From: Acidobacteriota bacterium
Lineage (GTDB): Bacteria > Chlamydiota > Chlamydiia > Chlamydiales > Rhabdochlamydiaceae
Length of the DNA: 42,573 nt
Reading direction: 5' to 3'
NCBI GenBank assembly: GCA_903970255.1
Contig: CAJCHM010000026.1
Location: 1 to 42,573, forward strand
Below the pieces are notes generated by a model. The model did no database searches, had not been told where the DNA came from, and saw only the letters and a list, made by a program, of their open reading frames with translations. The translations under genes were made by a program, and so were the position numbers. Positions 9,314-19,889 of this stretch are shown here, one piece after another; the first letter of the stretch is position 1; each line of letters opens with the position of its first letter.

Positions 9314-11047
9314 ATGATGATCCCTTTTCTGTTTACCATGGGACTATGCGCCCTCTCGAATGCAGCAAATGCGCAGCAATTGCAAGTTGATGATACGATC
9401 CCTCTAGAAGATAGCGTTCAAGTGATACACCTTCCCAATGGAATTAAGACCTATATTCAAGAGCACCAAACACCCCCTCAGTGTGCCTCCCTTCGTGTCG
9501 TATTGAGAAAATCTGGCTCTCAAGAAGTTCAGCATGCCATGGATGTGAGATTGGATTCATCTGAACAGATTGAGGAATTTTTTGCCAATTGTAGAGCAAA
9601 GATTACAAATCCAATGATGGAATCTGAACAGTCCAATATTTCAAACTCTAATCTCCCATTGATTGGAATCAGTTCACCTGAAGAAATTGCGGTTGTAGCA
9701 GTGGGTGATTTTGATCTCAAGCAGATGGAGAAATGGATCGAAAAGCATTTTGGAGATGTGGTTTTAAGCAAGGGAAATGAGATTCATGTTGGTTCTTCCC
9801 AAATACAAATTGGTTTTGATAAAGCAATTTCAAAAGTGGGTGTAAGCCTTTCCTATCCCAATGTTCGTACATCCATTAATACTTATGAAGATCTAAGGCG
9901 GATTTGGAAAATTCTACTTTTGCAAGAGCTTTTTCAGCAAAGGATGGAGCGTTGTTCCAAAGGTTTAGATGAAGATTGGGTGCATCCTCATCCTAGGTTT
10001 TTTTACCCAGTAAGCGGATACACATTTTCTTCTCAGGAAGCTTCAGAGAATCTTCTTTCCTTTTTGCTCTGGCAGGTAGAGGCTGTTCGGGAGGATGGGT
10101 TCTTTGAAGATGAATTTTATGTGACTAAACGCAAATTGACCAATCAATTGCAGTACCTTGCCTTCAATGCAACAGCTCCAGACGATGCTTTTTTAGCCTC
10201 CTATTACGCAGACCAATTTTTGCTCGGTGATCGCTGCTTGAAGTTTCAAAATTTCCTTGATTTTTCAGCAAATATTGTCCAAGAGATCCAATCTCAAGAT
10301 CTCATACCCTACCTTTCTTCTTTTTTTCTAGATGAAAATAGACGAATTAAGCTTGTTTATCCGATGCCTTTGCATGATGAAGTTTTAACGCATGATCGCG
10401 TGGAAAAGATGATCAGCCGCGTTGCTTCCTTAGCCTCTTTTTACCGCGATAGCGATATTTCTGAAGAAGATGAGGATATTTGGTCGATAGAGTCTATAGA
10501 TGTTTCCCCTTTGTCATCAGGTGTGGATCTGTCCTCACAGTGCGCTAATGAATCGATTAAGCTGGTAAATGATCATAAGGGGGACCTTTTCCAGTTAGCA
10601 GATAATGCAACCTTGCCTCTTTTGGTTAAACGCGCTTCAGGAAGCCAAGAATCTTTTTATCAATTGCCGCTGACAGATAAGGAAATGAGGTTTATTAAAT
10701 TGATCATTAGTACGATGGCGGATAAAAATATCCTTCAACTTGCCTTTGAAAAACACTCATTAGAGAAGAAAGGAAAGAAGATCAACCATGTTCACCCTTT
10801 GCGATTCATAGGTTACATTCTTTCAACATCCTCCTTAAAGAACAATTTAAAAACAATTAAAAAAAGCTCTTTTAAATGGGATGCTTTTATTGATGGATTT
10901 TCTAAACGAATGAAAGAGGAGATGTCCAAAGACAACGTCTATCAGCATATTACAGGTTTTGCAGAGTTGGTTGGATCAACGCCAGAGCATGTGACCAAGT
11001 TCATAGACAAGAAAGACTACGTGGGTCTTGTCAAGTCGTTGTTATAG
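9314..11047 (+). CDS. Exported M16 (insulinase)-like protein lacking the zinc site
   Basis: A 577-residue protein beginning with a signal peptide (MMIPFLFTMGLCALSNAANA, cleavage expected before QQLQ). AAGGAG lies 6 nt before the ATG. The opening strand VIHLPNGIKTYIQEHQ and the later VVAVGDFDLKQMEKWIEKHFGDV match the first and last parts of an M16 N-terminal domain. The stretch between them is only ~100 residues and contains no HxxEH motif or distal Glu, so the active half-domain appears internally deleted. Later regions (LSYPNVRTS, the long helical middle) resemble the remaining M16-like domains. It is probably a non-catalytic periplasmic member, perhaps a partner or binding protein. Two hairpin repeats follow the stop. 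Confidence 0.68.
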   Translation: MMIPFLFTMGLCALSNAANAQQLQVDDTIPLEDSVQVIHLPNGIKTYIQEHQTPPQCASLRVVLRKSGSQEVQHAMDVRLDSSEQIEEFFANCRAKITNPMMESEQSNISNSNLPLIGISSPEEIAVVAVGDFDLKQMEKWIEKHFGDVVLSKGNEIHVGSSQIQIGFDKAISKVGVSLSYPNVRTSINTYEDLRRIWKILLLQELFQQRMERCSKGLDEDWVHPHPRFFYPVSGYTFSSQEASENLLSFLLWQVEAVREDGFFEDEFYVTKRKLTNQLQYLAFNATAPDDAFLASYYADQFLLGDRCLKFQNFLDFSANIVQEIQSQDLIPYLSSFFLDENRRIKLVYPMPLHDEVLTHDRVEKMISRVASLASFYRDSDISEEDEDIWSIESIDVSPLSSGVDLSSQCANESIKLVNDHKGDLFQLADNATLPLLVKRASGSQESFYQLPLTDKEMRFIKLIISTMADKNILQLAFEKHSLEKKGKKINHVHPLRFIGYILSTSSLKNNLKTIKKSSFKWDAFIDGFSKRMKEEMSKDNVYQHITGFAELVGSTPEHVTKFIDKKDYVGLVKSLL

Positions 11048-11056
11048 ATTTATACG

Positions 11057-11131
11057 ATAGGAAGGATCGCATAGCGGCAGGATAAGCAGGTAAAAATAAT
11101 TTTTATCTTGCTGCTATCCGATCCCTCCTAT
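11057..11131 (+). repeat. 29-bp-arm inverted repeat after the M16-like gene
   Basis: The arms at 11057-11085 and 11103-11131 match at 25 of 29 positions around a 17-nt AT-rich loop. The stem begins 10 nt after the stop codon. It may help end transcription or protect the 3' end of the mRNA; no T tract follows. Confidence 0.65.
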
Positions 11132-11133
11132 TG

Positions 11134-11157
11134 TTTATACCCCGATCGGGGTATAAA
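11134..11157. repeat. 24-bp perfect palindrome
   Basis: The core is TATACCCCGATCGGGGTATA, with two further paired bases on each side, so symmetry is perfect over 24 bp. It can fold as a GC-rich hairpin with A/T flanks and may act as a bidirectional terminator. The half-site CCGATCGGGGTATA also forms the right terminus of the palindromic element at 40609-40772. Confidence 0.75.
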
Positions 11158-11277
11158 TGCCCTTAAAAATCTTTAGTATAATCCTCGGAATTTCTTTTGC
11201 TGTTGAAAAGATTTCTAAGCTCCCTCATAAAACAAATTTTGTAGCAATAAGTATCTACTAACCTCAGTTTTGTGAGA

Positions 11278-13185
11278 ATGGACAGCAAAAAAAATTCCTC
11301 ATCAGTTCCAAGACCTCCAATAAATTATCTTTTCTTTGGTATCTATTTTGCCATCATTGCAATTATCCATGTATTTCATGTTTTTTTAATCGAACCAGCA
11401 GTTTCTTTTTCTGCGTTTTTCTTTGGAGCTTATGGTGTTGCTCAGTGTTTCATAGAAACAATGCTCCTGATTCTTTTTGCTGGTTTAATTACGACCCATT
11501 TTCCAAGGCTAATCAATGTTTATGTTGTTGCTGTTTTTTTCTTATTTCTTAGTCATGTGATCGATTTTCCTTTAGTGCGCCTAGTGGATATGTCTTTTTG
11601 GTATGCGCTTCATTTTGTATCGCAAGAAAGTTACGGGAATTTTATCGAGCTTCTCATTGCCAGCAATGTGTCGATCTTTGTTTGGGTATCAGCAGGGTTA
11701 TGCGCAATCTTAGTGCTGTTATCTGGGATATTTTTTTATAAGATAACAGAGAAATGGACAAGGCGTTACCAGCTTATTGTTTCATTTCCACTACTGATGA
11801 GCGCCATTTTGATAAGCACTAGCCTTTTGATTGTTTGGGACCTATCTCTAAAAACGCACATCTCAACCCACCATTTTGACCGCTATGCAAAGACTCTTCC
11901 CTTAAAAAGCACATTTTTTCCTCCAGTAGCAGAATATATGTCTTTGAAATATTCACTTCAAGAGCCGGAAGGGGAAAAGGAGTTGATGCAAAGATTGGAT
12001 TCCCAGATCTTTTCTTTGAATCATAAACCAGATATCTACCTATTTGTCATTGAATCGCTGCGCGATGACTACATTACTGCAGAGAACGCACCCCATATGA
12101 ATGCGTTTAAGGAGAAAAATGTCTCCTTTGATCTCACACTCTCTAATGCCAATGCGACCCATCTTTCTTGGTTTTCTCTTTTTCATTCAAAATTCCCTTT
12201 TTATTGGGGAAAAATCGACCCCGAAGATAGCAAGGGGGGAAGTATCCCTCTAAGGGTTCTAAAAAAGATGGGGTATAAGATCCATGTCGCCTCTTCTGCA
12301 CGTCTTGCCTATTATCAAATGAATCGTCTGATTTTTGGAGAAGGAGAGCATCTAGCAGATTCGATTTTTTTCCCTAATGAAGAAGAGTGCCATGAGCCCT
12401 ATATGCGGGATCAAAGTGCAGTCGATCATCTGATGGAGCAAATGAAAAAGGAAGGATCGGGGAGGCTATTCATTGTATTTTTAGATGCAACGCATTTTGA
12501 TTATAGCTGGCCGAAAGAAACGTCCCGCTTTAATCCTTTTATGGAAAAAATTAACTATTTCAATGTTGTCTTAAGCAATGGAGGGATTGAGGGAATCATC
12601 AATCGTTATCGCAATTCCCTTCATTTTGTCGATTCCCAATTTGGAAAATTTATGGATGGCCTATATAAAACTCCAGGCGGTAAAGAGGCTGTTGTTATTG
12701 TCACAGCAGACCATGGAGAAGAATTTTATGAGCACGGCAATCTTTTTCACGCCTCTACTTTAAGTCATCCTCAGATCAATCCCCCGCTCTATTACAAATT
12801 TGGTGGAAATGAATGGGTCAAGCAGAGGACAAAATGCGCTATGACATGCCATATGGATATTTTCCCTACTCTATTCCATTATTTGGTAGGGGCAGATTTG
12901 ATGGGAGATGTCTTGCAGGGGCAATCGATCTTTAAAACAGACAGATGGCCCTATACTGTCATTGCACGGTGTAATTTTAGCCGAACGCCCTACGAATATT
13001 GTATTCACAATGGGACAGAAAAATTGACGACAGAATTTAGCAATGAGACAGATATATTTAACTCAGGTCGATTGAAAATCCTTTCCAAAAAAAATTGCCG
13101 CGAAGAGAATCTCGAAAAGGAAATAGGCAGTATTCATGAAGATTTTGGACCGGCGATGGAGCGAATTTTTTCGATTAAGCAATGA
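11278..13185 (+). CDS. Membrane sulfatase/phosphoethanolamine-transferase superfamily protein
   Basis: About 635 residues (ATG at 11278; a GTG at 11272 is also in frame). The N-terminal third has about five hydrophobic segments, between residues ~20 and 190. It is followed by an extracytoplasmic alkaline-phosphatase-superfamily domain: IYLFVIESLRDDYI (first metal Asp/Glu), NATHLSWFSLFHS (expected Thr/Ser nucleophile region), FLDATHFDY and VTADHGEEFYEHG (metal Asp-His). This layout is shared by LTA synthase-like, EptA-like and membrane sulfatase proteins, which modify lipid or glycan headgroups at the outer face of the inner membrane. The exact substrate cannot be assigned. A lipase-like gene follows after a few bases, probably in one transcript. 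Confidence 0.82.
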   Translation: MDSKKNSSSVPRPPINYLFFGIYFAIIAIIHVFHVFLIEPAVSFSAFFFGAYGVAQCFIETMLLILFAGLITTHFPRLINVYVVAVFFLFLSHVIDFPLVRLVDMSFWYALHFVSQESYGNFIELLIASNVSIFVWVSAGLCAILVLLSGIFFYKITEKWTRRYQLIVSFPLLMSAILISTSLLIVWDLSLKTHISTHHFDRYAKTLPLKSTFFPPVAEYMSLKYSLQEPEGEKELMQRLDSQIFSLNHKPDIYLFVIESLRDDYITAENAPHMNAFKEKNVSFDLTLSNANATHLSWFSLFHSKFPFYWGKIDPEDSKGGSIPLRVLKKMGYKIHVASSARLAYYQMNRLIFGEGEHLADSIFFPNEEECHEPYMRDQSAVDHLMEQMKKEGSGRLFIVFLDATHFDYSWPKETSRFNPFMEKINYFNVVLSNGGIEGIINRYRNSLHFVDSQFGKFMDGLYKTPGGKEAVVIVTADHGEEFYEHGNLFHASTLSHPQINPPLYYKFGGNEWVKQRTKCAMTCHMDIFPTLFHYLVGADLMGDVLQGQSIFKTDRWPYTVIARCNFSRTPYEYCIHNGTEKLTTEFSNETDIFNSGRLKILSKKNCREENLEKEIGSIHEDFGPAMERIFSIKQ

Positions 13186-13195
13186 TTGGAAGCCT

Positions 13196-14152
13196 ATGAT
13201 ACGCCTCAAAGCATTAAAAAGGCTTGATCAGTTCTTGAACTGGAGCGTGAGCAGAAAATTCAGGGAATATCCTCTTGCTCAACCCTCTCAACAACAATCC
13301 ATCGAAATGGGTATCGAAGAAGTGAGGCGATTTGCTGAAAAATACGGTTACTTCTCTAAAACAAATCCCATTACTGCACGGGTTACCTCTGATGAAAGGG
13401 ATCTAATCCCCATCTGCACTCTTTTGAACACTCTCTATGAAAAAAAAGCTGCTGGCCAATATTTGGAAATTGCCCTTGCCGAAATCCTAACAAAAGTACT
13501 TGCCTATCGCGATCTCAAAAAGGGTCAGACGATTTCCATTCCCATTGAGACCGATGCAATAGTTACTTTACAGCCATTTAGCGTAGACCATGTGTTTAAT
13601 CTTTGGCATGGGATGCCAGCTTTTGGCCTTATCCCAGAAACCCAAGGTGTGGCATCGATCCTATTGTTTCGCGGAACTGACTTTACGATCCTGTCCACAA
13701 GAGGTTGGGCCTCTGCCCTAAGTGATTTGGATAGAAGTGGACCTGGGCTGCACGCTTTTCGGCATGCGCAAGGGGATATTTCTTCTTGGCTAAAAAAGAG
13801 CGCGAACCTTGGCAAAAAGGCAAGAGCGATGGGTTTTAGTTTAGGGGGAGCGCTGGCAACCTATACCTTTCTCTATGAGAATGATCTGCTCTCCGATCGC
13901 CCCTCGATTGCGGTATGTGGACCTGGATTGACAGATGAATTGATTAAAGATTGGCATGCTTTGCCCGCTGGGCGGCAAAAGAGCTTTGAGAGCTATGTCA
14001 ACCTAGGCGATATCGTCCCCAAAGCAGGCAAACAGTTTGGCGCGGTTTACTGCCTATCGGTGCCAGGGGCCCCCAAACCCCCCGTCACTGCCCATACGAT
14101 GCTTATCTGCAGCGAACCACTGATCTATAAGGCTCGCGTCTTATCCGTTTGA
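13196..14152 (+). CDS. Lipase class 3-like alpha/beta hydrolase
   Basis: About 318 residues from ATG 13196, which lies just past the preceding stop with GGAA upstream. An in-frame ATG at 13136 would overlap the sulfatase-type gene by 50 bp and is less likely. ILLFRGTDF resembles the oxyanion strand of class 3 lipases. GFSLGGALA near residue 215 is the nucleophile elbow with the catalytic Ser. GDIVPKAG near 280 offers the Asp and TAHTML near 300 the His of the triad. No signal peptide is seen. It is likely a lipid or ester hydrolase; the substrate is unknown. Pairing with the membrane phosphatase-superfamily gene suggests lipid metabolism. Confidence 0.75.
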   Translation: MIRLKALKRLDQFLNWSVSRKFREYPLAQPSQQQSIEMGIEEVRRFAEKYGYFSKTNPITARVTSDERDLIPICTLLNTLYEKKAAGQYLEIALAEILTKVLAYRDLKKGQTISIPIETDAIVTLQPFSVDHVFNLWHGMPAFGLIPETQGVASILLFRGTDFTILSTRGWASALSDLDRSGPGLHAFRHAQGDISSWLKKSANLGKKARAMGFSLGGALATYTFLYENDLLSDRPSIAVCGPGLTDELIKDWHALPAGRQKSFESYVNLGDIVPKAGKQFGAVYCLSVPGAPKPPVTAHTMLICSEPLIYKARVLSV

Positions 14153-14275
14153 ATTAGACTCTATAATTAAAATAATCTTTATATTTTAAATAAAACATTA
14201 TTTTTGATATAATTATTGTTGAACTGTATAAAAACGTTCAAAATAGTTCAAATTTTTTAAAAAATAGGTTTAATT

Positions 14276-15289
14276 ATGTCGCATATCGCTTCTATTAGTA
14301 ATATACCAAAGGTTTTAGTTCAAGAAATTTTATTATTTGCAGGCCATGAGTCAATGCCCTCATGCTCACTGGTCTGTAAGAAGTGGAACCAACTAATTCA
14401 AGAAGAATATTTCTTGAAACGCTTGAATCGAGATTATATTAATTTTTCCCAGAATATCAAAAAAATCCTTGACAATGAAGGGGCCTCTCTATTAGAAATG
14501 ACAGATTCCAAGATGCTAAAAGGGGCGTGCCTGAATACTTTCCCTTTTTCTGAAGAGAAGGTCTTAGAGAAAGTGGATCAATTTTTTAGCCAGCTTTTCT
14601 TGAAAGAGAACACTACTGCGGGTGAGAGAAAATATTGGTGCTTCTTCCGGAAGCCCGATATTCTTTTTTGTATTAGTGAGCAAATGAAAAACATTCAAAA
14701 AAATTGTATTTTTACAATAATTCCTAAAGAAGATTTGATTGGGGATAAACAAGTAATGGGAGTAATCAGGCAATCGATGATTACATCCCCATCACACAAC
14801 ATTAAATTATGTCTGATCGACTACGGATACTTCAAGGCGAATGTGAAGGCAAACTTTGAGGCTATTTCCAACGGTTCAATTAATATTTTATTGAAGCATA
14901 TCGAAATAATCGAATCCAGATGGTGTGGTGCTGACCCAAGCAAGATTGCTATTTATAATGTGACTGTTCATCACGAAACTGCTTCGGAAGGGAGTATTTA
15001 TATTGCCGGCACAGGGGCTCGAGTTTGGCATAATACGGCCACATATGGTTATACTAATTTGGATTGGAAGCATGGTGTCATCCTAACGTCGACAAAAGGT
15101 CACAATTGGACTTGTAAATTGCAACGCTCCTCTGAAGAATCTGTTCAATTTAAATTTCTTTTTATTAAGGGGGTGTTGAAGAATAGCCTTGCATGGGAAA
15201 TCATCGATAACGATCCTTTAAAAAATCGAGTTATTAATATGGGTGATAGCAAAGAGATTTACATCGACAACTTGACTTTCCAAAAATAA
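14276..15289 (+). CDS. F-box protein with C-terminal CBM20-like domain
   Basis: A 337-residue protein. Residues ~8-50 (IPKVLVQEILLFAG, SCSLVCKKWNQLI, FLKRL) are a clear F-box, the eukaryotic Skp1-binding module of ubiquitin ligases. Residues ~50-220 show no motif I recognise. Residues ~222-335 (YNVTVHH, GSIYIAGTGARVWHN, LDWKHGVILTS, WTCKL, VQFKFLFI, AWEIIDNDPLKNRVI) follow the order of a CBM20-type starch/glycogen-binding domain, including the W-E-x-x-x-N-D-x-x-x-N-R end. No signal peptide is seen; export by a type III system would be needed for host action. AT-rich flanks and its own terminator suggest an independent unit, possibly acquired. An effector joining glycogen or glycoprotein binding to host ubiquitination is an inference. 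Confidence 0.72.
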   Translation: MSHIASISNIPKVLVQEILLFAGHESMPSCSLVCKKWNQLIQEEYFLKRLNRDYINFSQNIKKILDNEGASLLEMTDSKMLKGACLNTFPFSEEKVLEKVDQFFSQLFLKENTTAGERKYWCFFRKPDILFCISEQMKNIQKNCIFTIIPKEDLIGDKQVMGVIRQSMITSPSHNIKLCLIDYGYFKANVKANFEAISNGSINILLKHIEIIESRWCGADPSKIAIYNVTVHHETASEGSIYIAGTGARVWHNTATYGYTNLDWKHGVILTSTKGHNWTCKLQRSSEESVQFKFLFIKGVLKNSLAWEIIDNDPLKNRVINMGDSKEIYIDNLTFQK

Positions 15290-15328
15290 TCGGTCATCAG
15301 TCAAATTGCAGATATCGAGGCAATAACT

Positions 15329-15360
15329 AAACGGAGGTTCATCAAGAATCTCCGTTTTTT
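15329..15360 (+). terminator. Rho-independent terminator of the F-box gene
   Basis: AAACGGAG (15329-15336) pairs with CTCCGTTT (15350-15357), and the T run continues to 15360. It is placed 40 nt after the stop codon. Confidence 0.85.
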
Positions 15361-15413
15361 AGCCTTTGCTTGATTCCAAACATGCTTCCTTGCCATCAAC
15401 CTCTTCCAAGCTT

Positions 15414-17828
<2,415 letters not shown>

Positions 17829-17836
<8 letters not shown>

Positions 17837-18572
17837 TTTTCAACTCGTACATCAAAATTGCGCCGGCAGAGGCTACGTTCAACGATTCCATTCTTCCATC
17901 CATAGGGATTGCAATGAGGTGTGCTAGTTTTTTAAGCTCGTGGGTTAGTCCATGGGCCTCATTGCCAAGGGCAAGCGCAAGTGGGGGGTTAAGCTTGCAT
18001 TTGGCCAAATTTTCTCCCGATGCATCTGCTGCAAGAATTGTCATTTTCTTCCCTTTTAATTTGGGGGCAAGCTCTTCCCATGATCCGCTTTGAAACGGGA
18101 GGGTGAATGTGGCTCCCTTGGCTGCACGGATTGCCTTTTCATTAAAGGGGTCGGTGCATCCAGTGATTAGGTAAACCCCGTCCCATCCTAACGCTTTTGC
18201 AGTTCTGAAGAGGGTACCCAAATTTCCTGGATCTGAGACTCCATCGAGAATCAAAAGAAAATTTGCAAAAGAGAGATCTTGTGGCATTGGCATATCGATC
18301 TCGGCAGCTATAGGTTCCGGCACTTGCAGACCTGAGACCTTTTTTATTATCTCTTTTGAAACAAAGACGATTTGTTCTGCATGAGCGATCAATTCTGTTC
18401 CCTCTTCTACTAACAGAGTGCGTAAGGGAAACTGGGAAGATAGCTCTTGAATCAGTTTTTTTCCGCTCAAAAGAACCCGCTTGCATTCATAGCGATAGTC
18501 GCGCTTTTCCCGCAATTTGACAAGATGTTTGACAAGAGGGTGTTGCAGACTGGAAATAGTTGTATGGGGCAT
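17829..18572 (-). CDS. TrmH/SpoU-family RNA 2'-O-methyltransferase
   Basis: About 247 residues starting at MPHTTISSLQHPLVK (ATG 18572). The frame stays open upstream to 18668, but those residues look non-coding. The N-terminal L30e-like substrate-binding region (LREKRDYRYECKRVLLSGKKLI) is followed by a SPOUT domain. Its three knot motifs are intact: LDGVSDPGNLGTLFRTA, LALGNEAHGL and IPMDGRMESLNVASAGAILMYEL. These enzymes methylate a ribose 2'-OH in rRNA or tRNA; the target nucleotide cannot be assigned. It is the first gene of the operon with rsgA and eno. Confidence 0.9.
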
Positions 18573-18664
18573 TAGGGTTTGAGTTAAAATAAAGATTTTG
18601 AGTAAGGCCAGTATACCATAATCTCCATTGAAATCGAACCTTTTTCTGGGGTGGGGTTTTGGAT

Positions 18665-18696
18665 CCAAACAGCCCCGAAATTTCGAGGCTGTTTGG
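18665..18696. terminator. Hairpin downstream of the ankyrin-like gene
   Basis: CCAAACAGCC pairs perfectly with GGCTGTTTGG, and the interior CGAAATTTCG is itself palindromic. It lies 12 nt past the stop of the minus-strand gene at 18709. No T tract follows on either strand, so its function as a terminator is only presumed. Confidence 0.5.
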
Positions 18697-18708
18697 AAAG
18701 GGAGGATG

Positions 18709-19503
18709 CTACTTTTTCTTAAGCAGTTCAGGAATTTTATTTAATCGATCAAGCTCATCTTTTGAAGCTTCACAACGACTCTCTACCAGCACTTCGATCC
18801 AGTATTTGTCTAGACCGCCATAAAATATTTTTGTTCGGACTTCTGCTCCATTTTTATATAGCCATCCAATCATTTCTACTGGGATTTTAATATTGTAAAT
18901 AGCTGCTGCAATGGGTGTTATGTACCATCTAAGCCCTAACTGTCCTTGGGTGCATTTCAGTGCTATCGGGCACTTTTCAACAATAGTTTTCACATCATTC
19001 TCAATATCTTCATTCCATGTGCTATATGTATGCTTGGCACCAGGAAGGTCGCACCCAGTGAAGAGAGCATCAAGAAGCCAGCTTGGCCCGCCTGGATAAT
19101 CATACAGCTTCTCCATTGAGTCAGTATTCAGGTTGTAGCATAGAATGGGTTTGGTCGAGTAGGACATGGGTTGTGATCCATATGCTGGGTACTTATTATT
19201 ATATTTTTCATGAAACTGACAAGCTTCTTTAAAGGTGAAATTAACTTTATGCATCAATTCTTTGTTATAAATATGCTTGCAAGATAGCATTATTGCCTTT
19301 AAAGTTCTGCCGCATTCCTTGATTGCTCCTTGAGGGTTGCAAATAGGATTATCAAAATTAAATTCGGGGTGATTTTTCTGCAAAAAATTCAAAAAAATCA
19401 TCGCCAGTGGTCCATACGGGATTTTGTAAAAAATTTCCTCCCTAGCGATATAGGCATCGGGGAGCTTGGTAAAAAATGTTTGCTGATTGTTTGTTGAATT
19501 CAT
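18709..19503 (-). CDS. Hypothetical protein with an ankyrin-like unit
   Basis: A 264-residue cytoplasmic-type protein without a signal peptide. The N-terminal half (PYGPLAMIFLNFLQKNHPEF, TLKAIMLSCKHIYNKELM) is reminiscent of F-box-like helices with a C-x-x-x-Y-N end, but this is weak. Residues ~190-225 (ITPIAAAIYNIKIPVEMIGWLYKNGAEV) fit one ankyrin repeat: TP--AA, a second helix, and a G-A-x-V turn. AT-rich surroundings, isolation on the strand and the adjoining hairpins are like those of the other putative effectors here. Function unknown; a host-interaction protein is possible. Confidence 0.6.
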   Translation of the reverse strand: MNSTNNQQTFFTKLPDAYIAREEIFYKIPYGPLAMIFLNFLQKNHPEFNFDNPICNPQGAIKECGRTLKAIMLSCKHIYNKELMHKVNFTFKEACQFHEKYNNKYPAYGSQPMSYSTKPILCYNLNTDSMEKLYDYPGGPSWLLDALFTGCDLPGAKHTYSTWNEDIENDVKTIVEKCPIALKCTQGQLGLRWYITPIAAAIYNIKIPVEMIGWLYKNGAEVRTKIFYGGLDKYWIEVLVESRCEASKDELDRLNKIPELLKKK

Positions 19504-19642
19504 AAATATTACACCTTATAGTTAAATTGTTTAAATAAAAATTTGAATCATGTTAAATTTGCTATTATTAAAAATATTATGATTTTATATTTATATTTTA
19601 AAGCAAAACTCTAATTAAATAATACTAAAAAAATTAACATGT

Positions 19643-19803
19643 TAGGCGCAAAATAGAAATGTCGCAATGACAAGTTAATATTTTATTTATAAAAATGCTA
19701 ACCCCAACAAAACTAGGAGGTTAGCATTTTTATAAATAAAATATTAACTTGTCATTGCGACATTTCTATTTAGCAGGACTACGACATTTCTATTTTGCGC
19801 CTA
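19643..19803. repeat. 161-bp hairpin element with duplicated right end
   Basis: A perfect 52-bp inverted repeat (19652-19703 with 19719-19770) surrounds a 15-nt loop. In addition, the first 22 nt (19643-19664, TAGGCGCAAAATAGAAATGTCG less its last two bases) recur as a perfect inverted copy at 19782-19803, so the right end carries two versions of the terminal segment. The rest of the 386-nt gap between 19503 and 19890 is AT-rich with nothing else recognised. The element could be a non-autonomous palindromic repeat. Confidence 0.85.
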
Positions 19804-19889
19804 CACACCAACCAACACCAAGACGTTAATAGATGCAAAAAAGACAGGTGATAACTATGATGGCATTTTAAAAAAGAAAAATTGAAAAA

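Noticed and set aside
18573-18668. N-terminal extension of the TrmH-like protein
   Set aside because: The residues do not resemble the family; MPHTTISSLQHPLVK at 18572 is the usual type of start.
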